DNA from: DASVXQ01 sp040414855
Lineage (GTDB): Bacteria > Actinomycetota > CALGFH01
Assembly: GCA_040414855.1 (NCBI GenBank)
Contig: JBEDUQ010000414.1
Coordinates: 1 to 37,353, forward strand
Length of the DNA: 37,353 bases
Direction of reading: 5' to 3'
In this document: one piece after another, positions 16,002 through 22,071 of the stretch
Position numbering within the stretch: position 1 is the stretch's first letter
Layout of the letters: the number at the start of each line of letters is the position of its first letter
Translations under genes and position numbers: made by a program
The notes under the pieces: model-generated
What the model saw: the letters and a program-made list of their open reading frames with translations, nothing else
What the model was told of the DNA's origin: nothing
Databases searched by the model: none

Positions 16002-17240
16002 TTGGCGTCACCGGTCGAGGGTGGGCGTCCGGCCGCCGGCGAGGGCGACCAGGCGCCACGCTCCGGCCAGGTGCTCGGCTTCGCGGTCGCCACCGCCGGC
16101 TACCTGTCGGTCACCACCAACGAGGCGCTGCTCGCACCGGTCGTGCCGGTGGTCCGCGACGAGCTCGGCATCAGCATCGGCACCACCGGGCTGGCGCTCG
16201 GCCTGCTGTCGCTGGCAATCGCGGCCGGCAATCTCCTCGGTGGGCTGGTGCTCGCCAGGTGGGGCGCCAAGCGCGGGATCGTCGCCGGGGTGGCGGTCAG
16301 CGCGGCTGGCGGGCTCGCCACCGCGCTGTCCCACGGTCGCCTCGAGTTCCTGCTCGCCCAGGTGCTCGTCGGCCTCGGTTCGGGCACCTTCTTCGCTCCC
16401 GGACTGCAGGCCGTCGGGGTGCTCGGCGGCACCCGCCGCCGCGGGCTCGCCATGGGGCTCTTCGGGGTCGCCTTCTCGGGCGGCCTGGCGCTGGCGGCCC
16501 TGCTCGCCGCGCTCGCCGACGCCTGGGGCTGGCGCCTCGCCTACGGCTCGATCGCGGCGCTCGCGGCGGTGGTCGCCTGCGGCTGCGCGCTCACCGGCCT
16601 GCCCTCGACCCCGGCCGGCGGCGGCATGCCGAGGCCGCTCTACGCGCTGCGGCGGCTGCTACGACGGCCGATGCTGGTGGGCGGGGTCGCGAGCGCGTCG
16701 CAGTACGGCACGATCGCGTTCCTGCCGACCTTCGCGGTGGCGGTGTGGGGTATGTCGCCAGCCGGTGCCGCGCTGGCCCTGACCGCCGCGCGTCTGCTGT
16801 CGGTGCCCGCCAAGCTGGCCTCCGGCAACGCGACCGACGCGGCCGGCACCTTCCGGATCGCCAGGCGCCTCGGGCTGGTGCTCGCGGTGCTCGGGGTCTG
16901 CTGGACGGTCCTGCCCGGTCCCGGACCGGGCCTGTGGGCGGCGGTCGTGTTCGCGGCTCTGGTCAGCGGGCTTGGGCCGGTCGCCAACGTGCTCGCCTTC
17001 GACAGCTACGGCACGGAGGGCATGCTGCTCGGCGCGTTCCGGTCGGTGCAGATCGGCCTCGGCGCCGCCACCAGCGCGCTGATCGGCGGTGTCTCGGCGA
17101 TGGTCGGGCTGCGGCCCACCATCGCGGTCGCGGTGCTGCTCCCGGTCGTGCTGCTGCCGATCGGCATGCGCGGCTGGCGCGAGCGTCGCGCCCGCGCCGC
17201 ACGCGAGGAGCGGGAAGCCAGCGGCGCCTCCCAGCCCTGA
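16002..17240 (+). CDS. MFS transporter
   Basis: A 412-residue major facilitator superfamily permease with about 12 hydrophobic segments, in the inner membrane. The loop between helices 2 and 3 carries the MFS signature-like GGLVLARWGAKRGIVAG. There is a central cytoplasmic loop near residues 195-210 (PSTPAGGGMPRPLYALRRLLRR). The start is a TTG at 16002, selected because a perfect AGGAGG sits at 15989-15994, seven bases upstream. An aromatic acid or drug substrate would fit the Pad1-like neighbour, but this is only a guess. It is transcribed toward the second split-barrel gene, which starts 40 bases after its stop, so the two may form an operon. Confidence 0.88.
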   Translation: MASPVEGGRPAAGEGDQAPRSGQVLGFAVATAGYLSVTTNEALLAPVVPVVRDELGISIGTTGLALGLLSLAIAAGNLLGGLVLARWGAKRGIVAGVAVSAAGGLATALSHGRLEFLLAQVLVGLGSGTFFAPGLQAVGVLGGTRRRGLAMGLFGVAFSGGLALAALLAALADAWGWRLAYGSIAALAAVVACGCALTGLPSTPAGGGMPRPLYALRRLLRRPMLVGGVASASQYGTIAFLPTFAVAVWGMSPAGAALALTAARLLSVPAKLASGNATDAAGTFRIARRLGLVLAVLGVCWTVLPGPGPGLWAAVVFAALVSGLGPVANVLAFDSYGTEGMLLGAFRSVQIGLGAATSALIGGVSAMVGLRPTIAVAVLLPVVLLPIGMRGWRERRARAAREEREASGASQP

Positions 17241-17279
17241 CGTAAGCTGCCAGGTCGAGCCGATCGTCGAGGGGGGGAC

Positions 17280-17723
17280 ATGGACTTCACCGATGACCAT
17301 GTGGCGTTCCTGGAGCACCAGCACTCGGCCGCGATGATCACGCTCCGGCCGGACGGCACGCCGCACGCCGTCAGGGTCGGCGTCGCGCTGGTGGACGGCC
17401 GCGTCTGGAGCAGCGGCACCCAGCAACGGGCCCGGACCCGGCACCTGCGCCGCGACCCGCGCTCGACCATGTTCGTGTACGACGGGGGCTGGCGCTATCT
17501 CACGCTCGAGGGGTCGGTCACGATCCTGGAGGGCGAGGACGCGCCGGAGCTGAGCCTGCGCCTGTTCCAGGAGATGCAGCGCGAGATGGCGCCGCGCCCG
17601 GAGCCGGGCAAGCTCATGTGGGCCGGCAGACAGGTGAGCTACGACGAGTTCCTGCGGATCATGGTCGAGGAGCGCCGCCTGGTCTACCAGCTCGAGGTCG
17701 AGCGGGCCTACGGGCTCCACTGA
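17280..17723 (+). CDS. PPOX-class (F420/FMN) split-barrel protein
   Basis: A 147-residue protein of the pyridoxamine-phosphate-oxidase-like superfamily. The N-terminal helix (DDHVAFLEHQHSAAMITLRPDG) is followed by the typical strand pair TPHAVRVGVALVDGRVWSSGT and RHLRRDPRSTMFVYD, the pattern of actinobacterial F420-dependent PPOX-class reductases. It probably binds F420 or FMN and reduces a small molecule. The ATG at 17280 is preceded by GAGGGGGGG. It lies 39 bases behind the MFS gene on the same strand. It is not closely similar to the other split-barrel protein at 15428-15898, so they are not a recent duplication. Confidence 0.82.
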   Translation: MDFTDDHVAFLEHQHSAAMITLRPDGTPHAVRVGVALVDGRVWSSGTQQRARTRHLRRDPRSTMFVYDGGWRYLTLEGSVTILEGEDAPELSLRLFQEMQREMAPRPEPGKLMWAGRQVSYDEFLRIMVEERRLVYQLEVERAYGLH

Positions 17724-17753
17724 CGCCTGGGGCGCTGGCGGGCCGGGGCGGGC

Positions 17754-17798
17754 CACCCCAGGAAGGGCACCCCGGGGAGGGCACCCCAGGAAGGGCAC
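17754..17798 (+). repeat. 14-bp tandem repeat between convergent genes
   Basis: Three consecutive copies of CACCCC-AGGA-AGGG (the middle one reads CACCCCGGGGAGGG) at 17754-17795, followed by CAC. CCTGGGG upstream at 17726-17732 can pair with the CCCCAGG inside copies one and three. The block lies in the 99 bases between the convergent PPOX and UbiX-like genes and may act as a terminator. Confidence 0.7.
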
Positions 17799-17822
17799 AC
17801 CGGGCCCGACCCGCACCGTGGA

Positions 17823-18401
17823 TCAGCTCGGGCCGAGCGGGCCGCGGGCGATCGCGAGCTGCGCGAGCAGCGCGTCGACCACGTCGTCGGGGCCCTGCTG
17901 GCCGGGCCACGACACCACCACGCCGGGCACGTTGGCCGCGCGGCGCAGGTTGTCGACCTGGATCGGGCTCAGCGGGGACTCGTTGACCAGCAGCACCAGC
18001 GGGCGCCGCTCCTTGAGGGTGACGTCGGCGGCGCGCGCCACCAGCGTGGTCGCGTAGCCGTTGACGATTGCCGCCATCGAGCGCACCGAGCAGGGCGCGA
18101 TCACCATGCCCTTGGTCAGGAACGAGCCGCTGGAGATCTTGGCCGCCTGGTTGCTCGGATGGTAGGACCGGTCGGCGAGCCTGCGGACCGCATCGGGGTC
18201 CTGGCCCGTCTCGATGCGGATGACCTCCCGTGAGCACGGGCACATCACCAGGTGCGACTCGACCGAGGTCTCTCGGAGCGCCTCGAGCAGCCGGATTCCG
18301 TACCGCGAGCCGGCCACGCCGGTCATCGCGACGATCAGGCGCTTGGGCGCCGAGCGGGTCGCAAGGGGCAGTGCCTCCATGCTTCTCACCACCCCTTTCA
18401 T
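17823..18401 (-). CDS. Divergent UbiX-like flavoprotein lacking substrate residues
   Basis: A 192-residue UbiX-family protein (185 if it starts at the second ATG, 18380). It keeps the flavin-type core: VAMTGVAG near residue 24, ISSGSFLTKGMVIAPCS at 89-104 and RAADVTLKERRPL with R123 and K130. Against Pseudomonas UbiX and the neighbouring copy it lacks several residues that hold dimethylallyl phosphate. The Arg before the catalytic Glu is N140 (VNESPLS). The HLEN motif is QVDN. The P-x-FY-x-P loop with its Tyr is shortened to WPGQQ. The C-terminal Arg is Q181. The first-loop Ser is Ala30. It may bind FMN but is unlikely to make prenylated FMN in the usual way. It lies 32 bases downstream of the sensor kinase on the same strand, so they are probably co-transcribed. 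Alignment was by eye. Confidence 0.82.
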   Translation of the reverse strand: MKGVVRSMEALPLATRSAPKRLIVAMTGVAGSRYGIRLLEALRETSVESHLVMCPCSREVIRIETGQDPDAVRRLADRSYHPSNQAAKISSGSFLTKGMVIAPCSVRSMAAIVNGYATTLVARAADVTLKERRPLVLLVNESPLSPIQVDNLRRAANVPGVVVSWPGQQGPDDVVDALLAQLAIARGPLGPS

Positions 18402-18433
18402 GCGTTCCGTCCTGGGAGAAGGTACCACCGCGC

Positions 18434-20227
18434 TCAGCGCGGGTCGCTGGTGTGGTACTCGGGACCAGGGCGGGAGCTCGGCAGCATGCGGCGTCGCGGC
18501 AGGCGCACGTTGATCGCGGTGCCGCCGCCGGGGGAGGAGAGCAGGCGGTACTGGCCCCCGGCCATCTCCACCCGCTCGCGCATGCCGGCGAGCCCGAAGT
18601 GGCCGCGGCCGGTGAGCCCGTTGACGCTGCTGGGGTCGAAGCCGATGCCGTCGTCGCGGACCTGCATGTCGGCGCGGTCGTCGTCGCTGCGCAGGTAGAC
18701 CCAGACGTGGTGCGCCCTGGAGTGCTTGGCGACGTTGATGAGCGCCTCCTGCGCGACCCGGTACAGCACCGTCTCGATCTCCGGCTCCAGCCGGGCCTCG
18801 CGCGCCGAGTCGAGGAAGCACATGATCCCGGTGCGCCGCTCGAACGAGTCGAGCTGGTCGGCGAGCGCGAGCCCGAGGCCCAGCTCGTCCAGCACCGGCG
18901 GCCGCAGGGTGGCCATCAGCCCGCGCAGCTCGGTGATCTCCGAGTAGAGGTGGCGCTGGGCCGCGTTCAGCAGGTCGTTGACGTACTCCGGGTTGCCGTT
19001 GGCGAGCGTGAAGCTTGCCTCCTCGAGCTGGTATCCGACCGCGGTGAGGCGTTGGATCGGGCCGTCGTGCAGCTCGGTGGCGATCCGGGTGCGCTCCTCC
19101 TCGGCGCCGCGCATGGTGCGGTCGAGCAGGTGCTTGCGCTCGGTCTCGATCCTGGCGAGGTTGTCGTGCGCCTTCTGGAGCGCGGAGGTGCGCTCGCGCA
19201 GCTCGGTGGCGCCGGTCTCGACCTGCCGGATCAGGCCTGACATCCGGTAGATCACCAGCACGAACAGCACCGCGCAGGCGCCCGCGAGCACGACCGTGTC
19301 GCTCTGGTGCTGGCCCGTTACGCTCTGGAGGATGATCGCGGCCGGCGTGAGCAGCGCGAAGCCCGCCAGGAAGAGCAGCCGGCCGCGCAGCAGCCGCGAG
19401 TGGGCGCGCGAGTCGCGCTCCGACAGCGTCCGCATCGAAGGGTGCAGCGCCGAGGCGCCCAGCAGCAGGTAGAAGGCGAGCCAGCCGGCGTCGAGCAGCC
19501 TCCCCGCCAGGTTCCCCGTCGAGTAGTAGCCCATCAGCTGGGTCCAGATGTACGCGGCGTCGGTCGCGAGCAGCATCGCCATGCTGGAGGTCAGCAGGTA
19601 GAAGGCCTTGGTGCGCACGCCGGCGCCGAGCACCAGCCGCGCCGCGCCGGCCAGGACCAGCAGGTCCATGACCGGGTAGGCGGCGGCCGTCGAGCGCGTC
19701 AGCAGCGGCCGCCCGGTCGCCGCCACCGCCGGCTCGATCAGGAAGACCAGGAACAGCACGCCGGCGCCGATCGTGATGATCGAGGTGTCGATCATCGCCT
19801 CGCGGTCGGTGCCCTGGGTCCGGCTGCGCGCCAGCAGCACCAGGCCGAGGATCATCGGCGGGTAGTGCGACAGGTACAGGACGTCGGCGGCGGACGGGAA
19901 GTCGGTGGACCGCAGCAGGTCGTGCAGCGTGTAGAAGGTCAGGTCGCCGGCCAGGTAGATCAGCTGGCCGGCGGTGAGCAGGTACCAGGGCAGCGGCTTG
20001 GCTGGGCGGTGGCGGAGGATGCCGACCAGCAGCGCCACCACCACCGAGGCGCTGACGGCCGCATAGAGCAGCACCCTCGGGAGCAGGGCCGGAGTCTCGC
20101 TGCCGGGGATCAGCAGGTAGGCCAGCGAGGCCGCCGCTCCGATGGCGATGTAGCGGAGCCACGGCGACAGCCGGGTACGTCGCGGTGCGGGGCGCTCATG
20201 CGCGCCAGCTGCGGCGACATTGGGCAC
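18434..20227 (-). CDS. Membrane sensor histidine kinase, NarL/HPK7 type (orphan)
   Basis: A 597-residue kinase from a GTG at 20227. The N-terminal half has about nine hydrophobic segments (starting LRYIAIGAAASLAYLLI), an integral membrane sensor without a large external domain. A coiled-coil linker follows (ELRERTSALQKAHDNLARIETERKHLLDR). Then comes the HisKA_3 dimerisation box with the phospho-accepting His in IATELHDGPIQRLTAVG, and an HATPase_c domain with N (EALINVAKHS), the DDGIGFD box and a GRGHFGLAGMRERV lid. The nucleotide-binding residues look intact. No response regulator is next to it, which is unusual for this class. The ribosome site is GAAGGA, 11 bases from the GTG. It leads an apparent two-gene unit with the divergent UbiX-like gene. 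The signal is unknown. Confidence 0.9.
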   Translation of the reverse strand: MPNVAAAGAHERPAPRRTRLSPWLRYIAIGAAASLAYLLIPGSETPALLPRVLLYAAVSASVVVALLVGILRHRPAKPLPWYLLTAGQLIYLAGDLTFYTLHDLLRSTDFPSAADVLYLSHYPPMILGLVLLARSRTQGTDREAMIDTSIITIGAGVLFLVFLIEPAVAATGRPLLTRSTAAAYPVMDLLVLAGAARLVLGAGVRTKAFYLLTSSMAMLLATDAAYIWTQLMGYYSTGNLAGRLLDAGWLAFYLLLGASALHPSMRTLSERDSRAHSRLLRGRLLFLAGFALLTPAAIILQSVTGQHQSDTVVLAGACAVLFVLVIYRMSGLIRQVETGATELRERTSALQKAHDNLARIETERKHLLDRTMRGAEEERTRIATELHDGPIQRLTAVGYQLEEASFTLANGNPEYVNDLLNAAQRHLYSEITELRGLMATLRPPVLDELGLGLALADQLDSFERRTGIMCFLDSAREARLEPEIETVLYRVAQEALINVAKHSRAHHVWVYLRSDDDRADMQVRDDGIGFDPSSVNGLTGRGHFGLAGMRERVEMAGGQYRLLSSPGGGTAINVRLPRRRMLPSSRPGPEYHTSDPR

Positions 20228-20266
20228 GGATCTGGCGTTCCTTCGTTGATGACCTTTGCGGCGCGT

Positions 20267-20296
20267 ATTCTCCTGTCCCGCTCGCGCACATGACAA
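20267..20296 (-). promoter_or_regulatory. Possible promoter of the sensor kinase operon
   Basis: On the minus strand TTGTCA (complement of 20291-20296), an 18-base spacer and GAGAAT (complement of 20267-20272) form a moderate housekeeping-type promoter, about 33 bases of leader before the GTG at 20227. Confidence 0.35.
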
Positions 20297-20415
20297 CCCT
20301 CGGGAAGATCGGTTCCCCCCGCCAGGCCCCCAGAGACCCGCGACCACGGCAGACCCGGCGCCCAGAGGAGATCCGGCGACCACCGGGCAGCGGAACGTTT
20401 TTGACCCTGGGGGGC

Positions 20416-20439
20416 GTGGGGGGAGCAGGCTCCCCCCAC
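20416..20439. repeat. Perfect 11-bp inverted repeat upstream of gdhA
   Basis: GTGGGGGGAGC at 20416-20426 and its exact complement at 20429-20439 are separated by only AG. As RNA it makes a very stable hairpin; as DNA it is a 24-base near-palindrome. It lies about 12 bases before a TACGAT -10-like element. It may be a regulator site or a terminator of a minus-strand transcript. Confidence 0.6.
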
Positions 20440-20517
20440 ATCAAATCAAGTACGATCCGGGGGTGCGGAGGGCCGGCGCAATGGCGCGCCTGGCTGGCGC
20501 AAGGTCGCGCCCTCGTG

Positions 20518-20538
20518 GACGCCGTCGCCGACGGCGTC
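20518..20538 (+). promoter_or_regulatory. Hairpin in the gdhA leader
   Basis: GACGCCGTC at 20518-20526 pairs perfectly with GACGGCGTC at 20530-20538 around a three-base loop, 34 bases before the gdhA ATG. It may affect translation or message stability. No riboswitch family is recognised. Confidence 0.45.
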
Positions 20539-20572
20539 GCGTCACGACCGAGAATGGAGTGGAACGAGGGCG

Positions 20573-21919
20573 ATGCAGCAGCTACCCGCGCAGTTCGAGG
20601 CAGTGTATGCCGACGTTCTCCGCCGCGACCCCGGCGAGGACGAATTCCACCAGGCCGTCTACGAGGTGCTCGCAAGCCTCGCGCCGGTGGTCGAGAAGCA
20701 CCCCGAGTACGTCGACGCCAGGGTCCTCCAGCGGCTCTGCGAGCCTGAGCGGCAGGTCATCTTCCAGGTCCCGTGGGAGGACGACCGCGGCGACATCCAC
20801 GTCAACCGGGGCTTCCGGGTCGAGTTCTCGAGCGCGCTGGGACCGTACAAGGGCGGCCTCCGCTTCCACCCGTCCGTGTACCTCGGCATCGTCAAATTCC
20901 TCGGCTTCGAGCAGATCTTCAAGAACAGCTTGACCGGCATGCAGATCGGCGGCGGCAAGGGTGGCGCCGACTTCGATCCCAAGGGCCGCTCCGACCGCGA
21001 GATCATGCGCTTCTGCCAGAGCTTCATGACCGAGCTGTACCGTCACCTAGGCGAGGACACCGATATCCCGGCCGGCGACATCGGCGTCGGCACCCGCGAG
21101 ATCGGCTACCTGTTCGGCCAGTACAAGCGGATCACCAACCGCTACGAGTCCGGGACCTTGACCGGCAAGGGGATCGGCTGGGGCGGCGCGCCGGTGCGGA
21201 CCGAGGCGACCGGCTACGGCTGCGCGATCTTCGTGCGCGAGATGCTCGCGACCAGGGGGATGTCGTTCGACGACCGGGGCGTGGTCGTCTCCGGCTCCGG
21301 CAACGTGGCCATCTACACCATCGAGAAGGTCGCGCAGCTCGGTGGCCGGGTGGTCGCCTGCTCGGACTCGTCCGGCTACGTGCTCGACGAGGCCGGCATC
21401 GACGTCGAGCTGCTGAAGCGGATCAAGGAGGTCGAGCGGCTGCGGCTGGACGCCTACGTGGCGGACCGCCCCGGCGCGAGCTTCGTACCGGGCGGGAAGG
21501 TCTGGGAGGTGCCCTGCGAGATCGCGATGCCGTCGGCGACCCAGAACGAGATCACCGGCGACGACGCCGCCGAGATGGTCAAGAACGGCTGCATCGCCGT
21601 TGGGGAGGGCGCCAACATGCCGACCACCCCGGAGGGGATCCAGGTCTTCCTCGACGCCGGGGTCGCGTTCGCGCCGGGCAAGGCGGCCAACGCCGGCGGC
21701 GTCGCCACCTCGGCCCTGGAGATGCAGCAGAACGCGGCCCGCGACTCGTGGTCGTTCGAGGAGTCCGAGCGGCGCCTCGAGGAGATCATGCGCCGCATCC
21801 ACGACCGCTGCGCCACCACCGCCAACGAGTACGGCGTGCCGGGGAACTACGTGGTCGGCGCCAACATCGCCGGCTTCACCCGGGTCGCCGACGCGATGCT
21901 CGCCCTCGGCGTGGTCTGA
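20573..21919 (+). CDS. gdhA: NADP-type glutamate dehydrogenase
   Basis: A 448-residue hexameric-type glutamate dehydrogenase that forms L-glutamate from 2-oxoglutarate and ammonium, usually with NADPH, in the cytosol. It carries the full substrate region: GPYKGGLRFHPSV near residue 97, KFLGFEQIFKN, and the catalytic-lysine segment MQIGGGKGGADFDPKG near residue 125. PAGDIGVGTREIGY and the dinucleotide loop SGSGNVA near residue 243 follow. Length and sequence fit the 440-450-residue bacterial NADP-specific class rather than the large 180-kDa type. The ATG at 20573 has GAGGG only two bases upstream and a GGAGTGG ten bases upstream, so translation initiation may be weak or structured. The leader contains hairpins. 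It is followed by a glutathione-degrading enzyme gene with its own promoter. Confidence 0.97.
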   Translation: MQQLPAQFEAVYADVLRRDPGEDEFHQAVYEVLASLAPVVEKHPEYVDARVLQRLCEPERQVIFQVPWEDDRGDIHVNRGFRVEFSSALGPYKGGLRFHPSVYLGIVKFLGFEQIFKNSLTGMQIGGGKGGADFDPKGRSDREIMRFCQSFMTELYRHLGEDTDIPAGDIGVGTREIGYLFGQYKRITNRYESGTLTGKGIGWGGAPVRTEATGYGCAIFVREMLATRGMSFDDRGVVVSGSGNVAIYTIEKVAQLGGRVVACSDSSGYVLDEAGIDVELLKRIKEVERLRLDAYVADRPGASFVPGGKVWEVPCEIAMPSATQNEITGDDAAEMVKNGCIAVGEGANMPTTPEGIQVFLDAGVAFAPGKAANAGGVATSALEMQQNAARDSWSFEESERRLEEIMRRIHDRCATTANEYGVPGNYVVGANIAGFTRVADAMLALGVV

Positions 21920-21960
21920 CCGCCGCACCCATGCGCGAAGGCCGTGGTTGGCCCGTTCCC

Positions 21961-21990
21961 GGGGCGTCGCGGGGCGTCGCGGGGCGGGCC
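21961..21990 (+). repeat. 10-bp tandem repeat
   Basis: GGGGCGTCGC is repeated twice (21961-21980) followed by a partial third copy GGGGCGGGCC, between gdhA and the gamma-glutamyltransferase gene. Function unknown. Confidence 0.5.
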
Positions 21991-22002
21991 AGGGCCATCC
22001 AA

Positions 22003-22031
22003 TTGACAAGCTTCCTTGTGGCCCATACGGT
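22003..22031 (+). promoter_or_regulatory. Strong consensus promoter of the gamma-glutamyltransferase gene
   Basis: TTGACA at 22003-22008, exactly 17 bases, then TACGGT at 22026-22031. This is the best match to a housekeeping promoter in the window. A short inverted repeat ACAAG-CTTC-CTTGT (22006-22019) lies within the spacer and could be an operator. It leaves a leader of about 35 bases before the ATG at 22072. Confidence 0.7.
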
Positions 22032-22071
22032 CGACTTGGCCTGACCATCTGTCCAATCTGCGAGGCGCGCG

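Larger units (their letters stand above)
20228..20572. other. 345-base divergent intergenic region (kinase / gdhA)
   Basis: No gene is visible. It holds a possible kinase promoter (20267-20296), a perfect 11-bp inverted repeat at 20416-20439, a TACGAT -10-like element at 20451-20456 with no matching -35, GCGC-rich short inverted repeats around 20478-20500, and a perfect 9-bp hairpin at 20518-20538 in the gdhA leader. The concentration of symmetric elements suggests regulation of gdhA, which is commonly nitrogen-controlled. I recognise no known GlnR site. Confidence 0.5.

Noticed and set aside
18420..20162. Apparent fusion of a long Arg/Ala-rich N-terminus to the UbiX-like protein
   Set aside because: The upstream part of that frame is only the out-of-frame shadow of the sensor kinase. 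The UbiX-like protein starts at 18401 or 18380.
14854..20227. Vanillate/4-hydroxybenzoate decarboxylase operon (vdcBCD type)
   Set aside because: Only the B-type UbiX-like subunit is found; no UbiD-like C subunit or small D subunit is present in the window.
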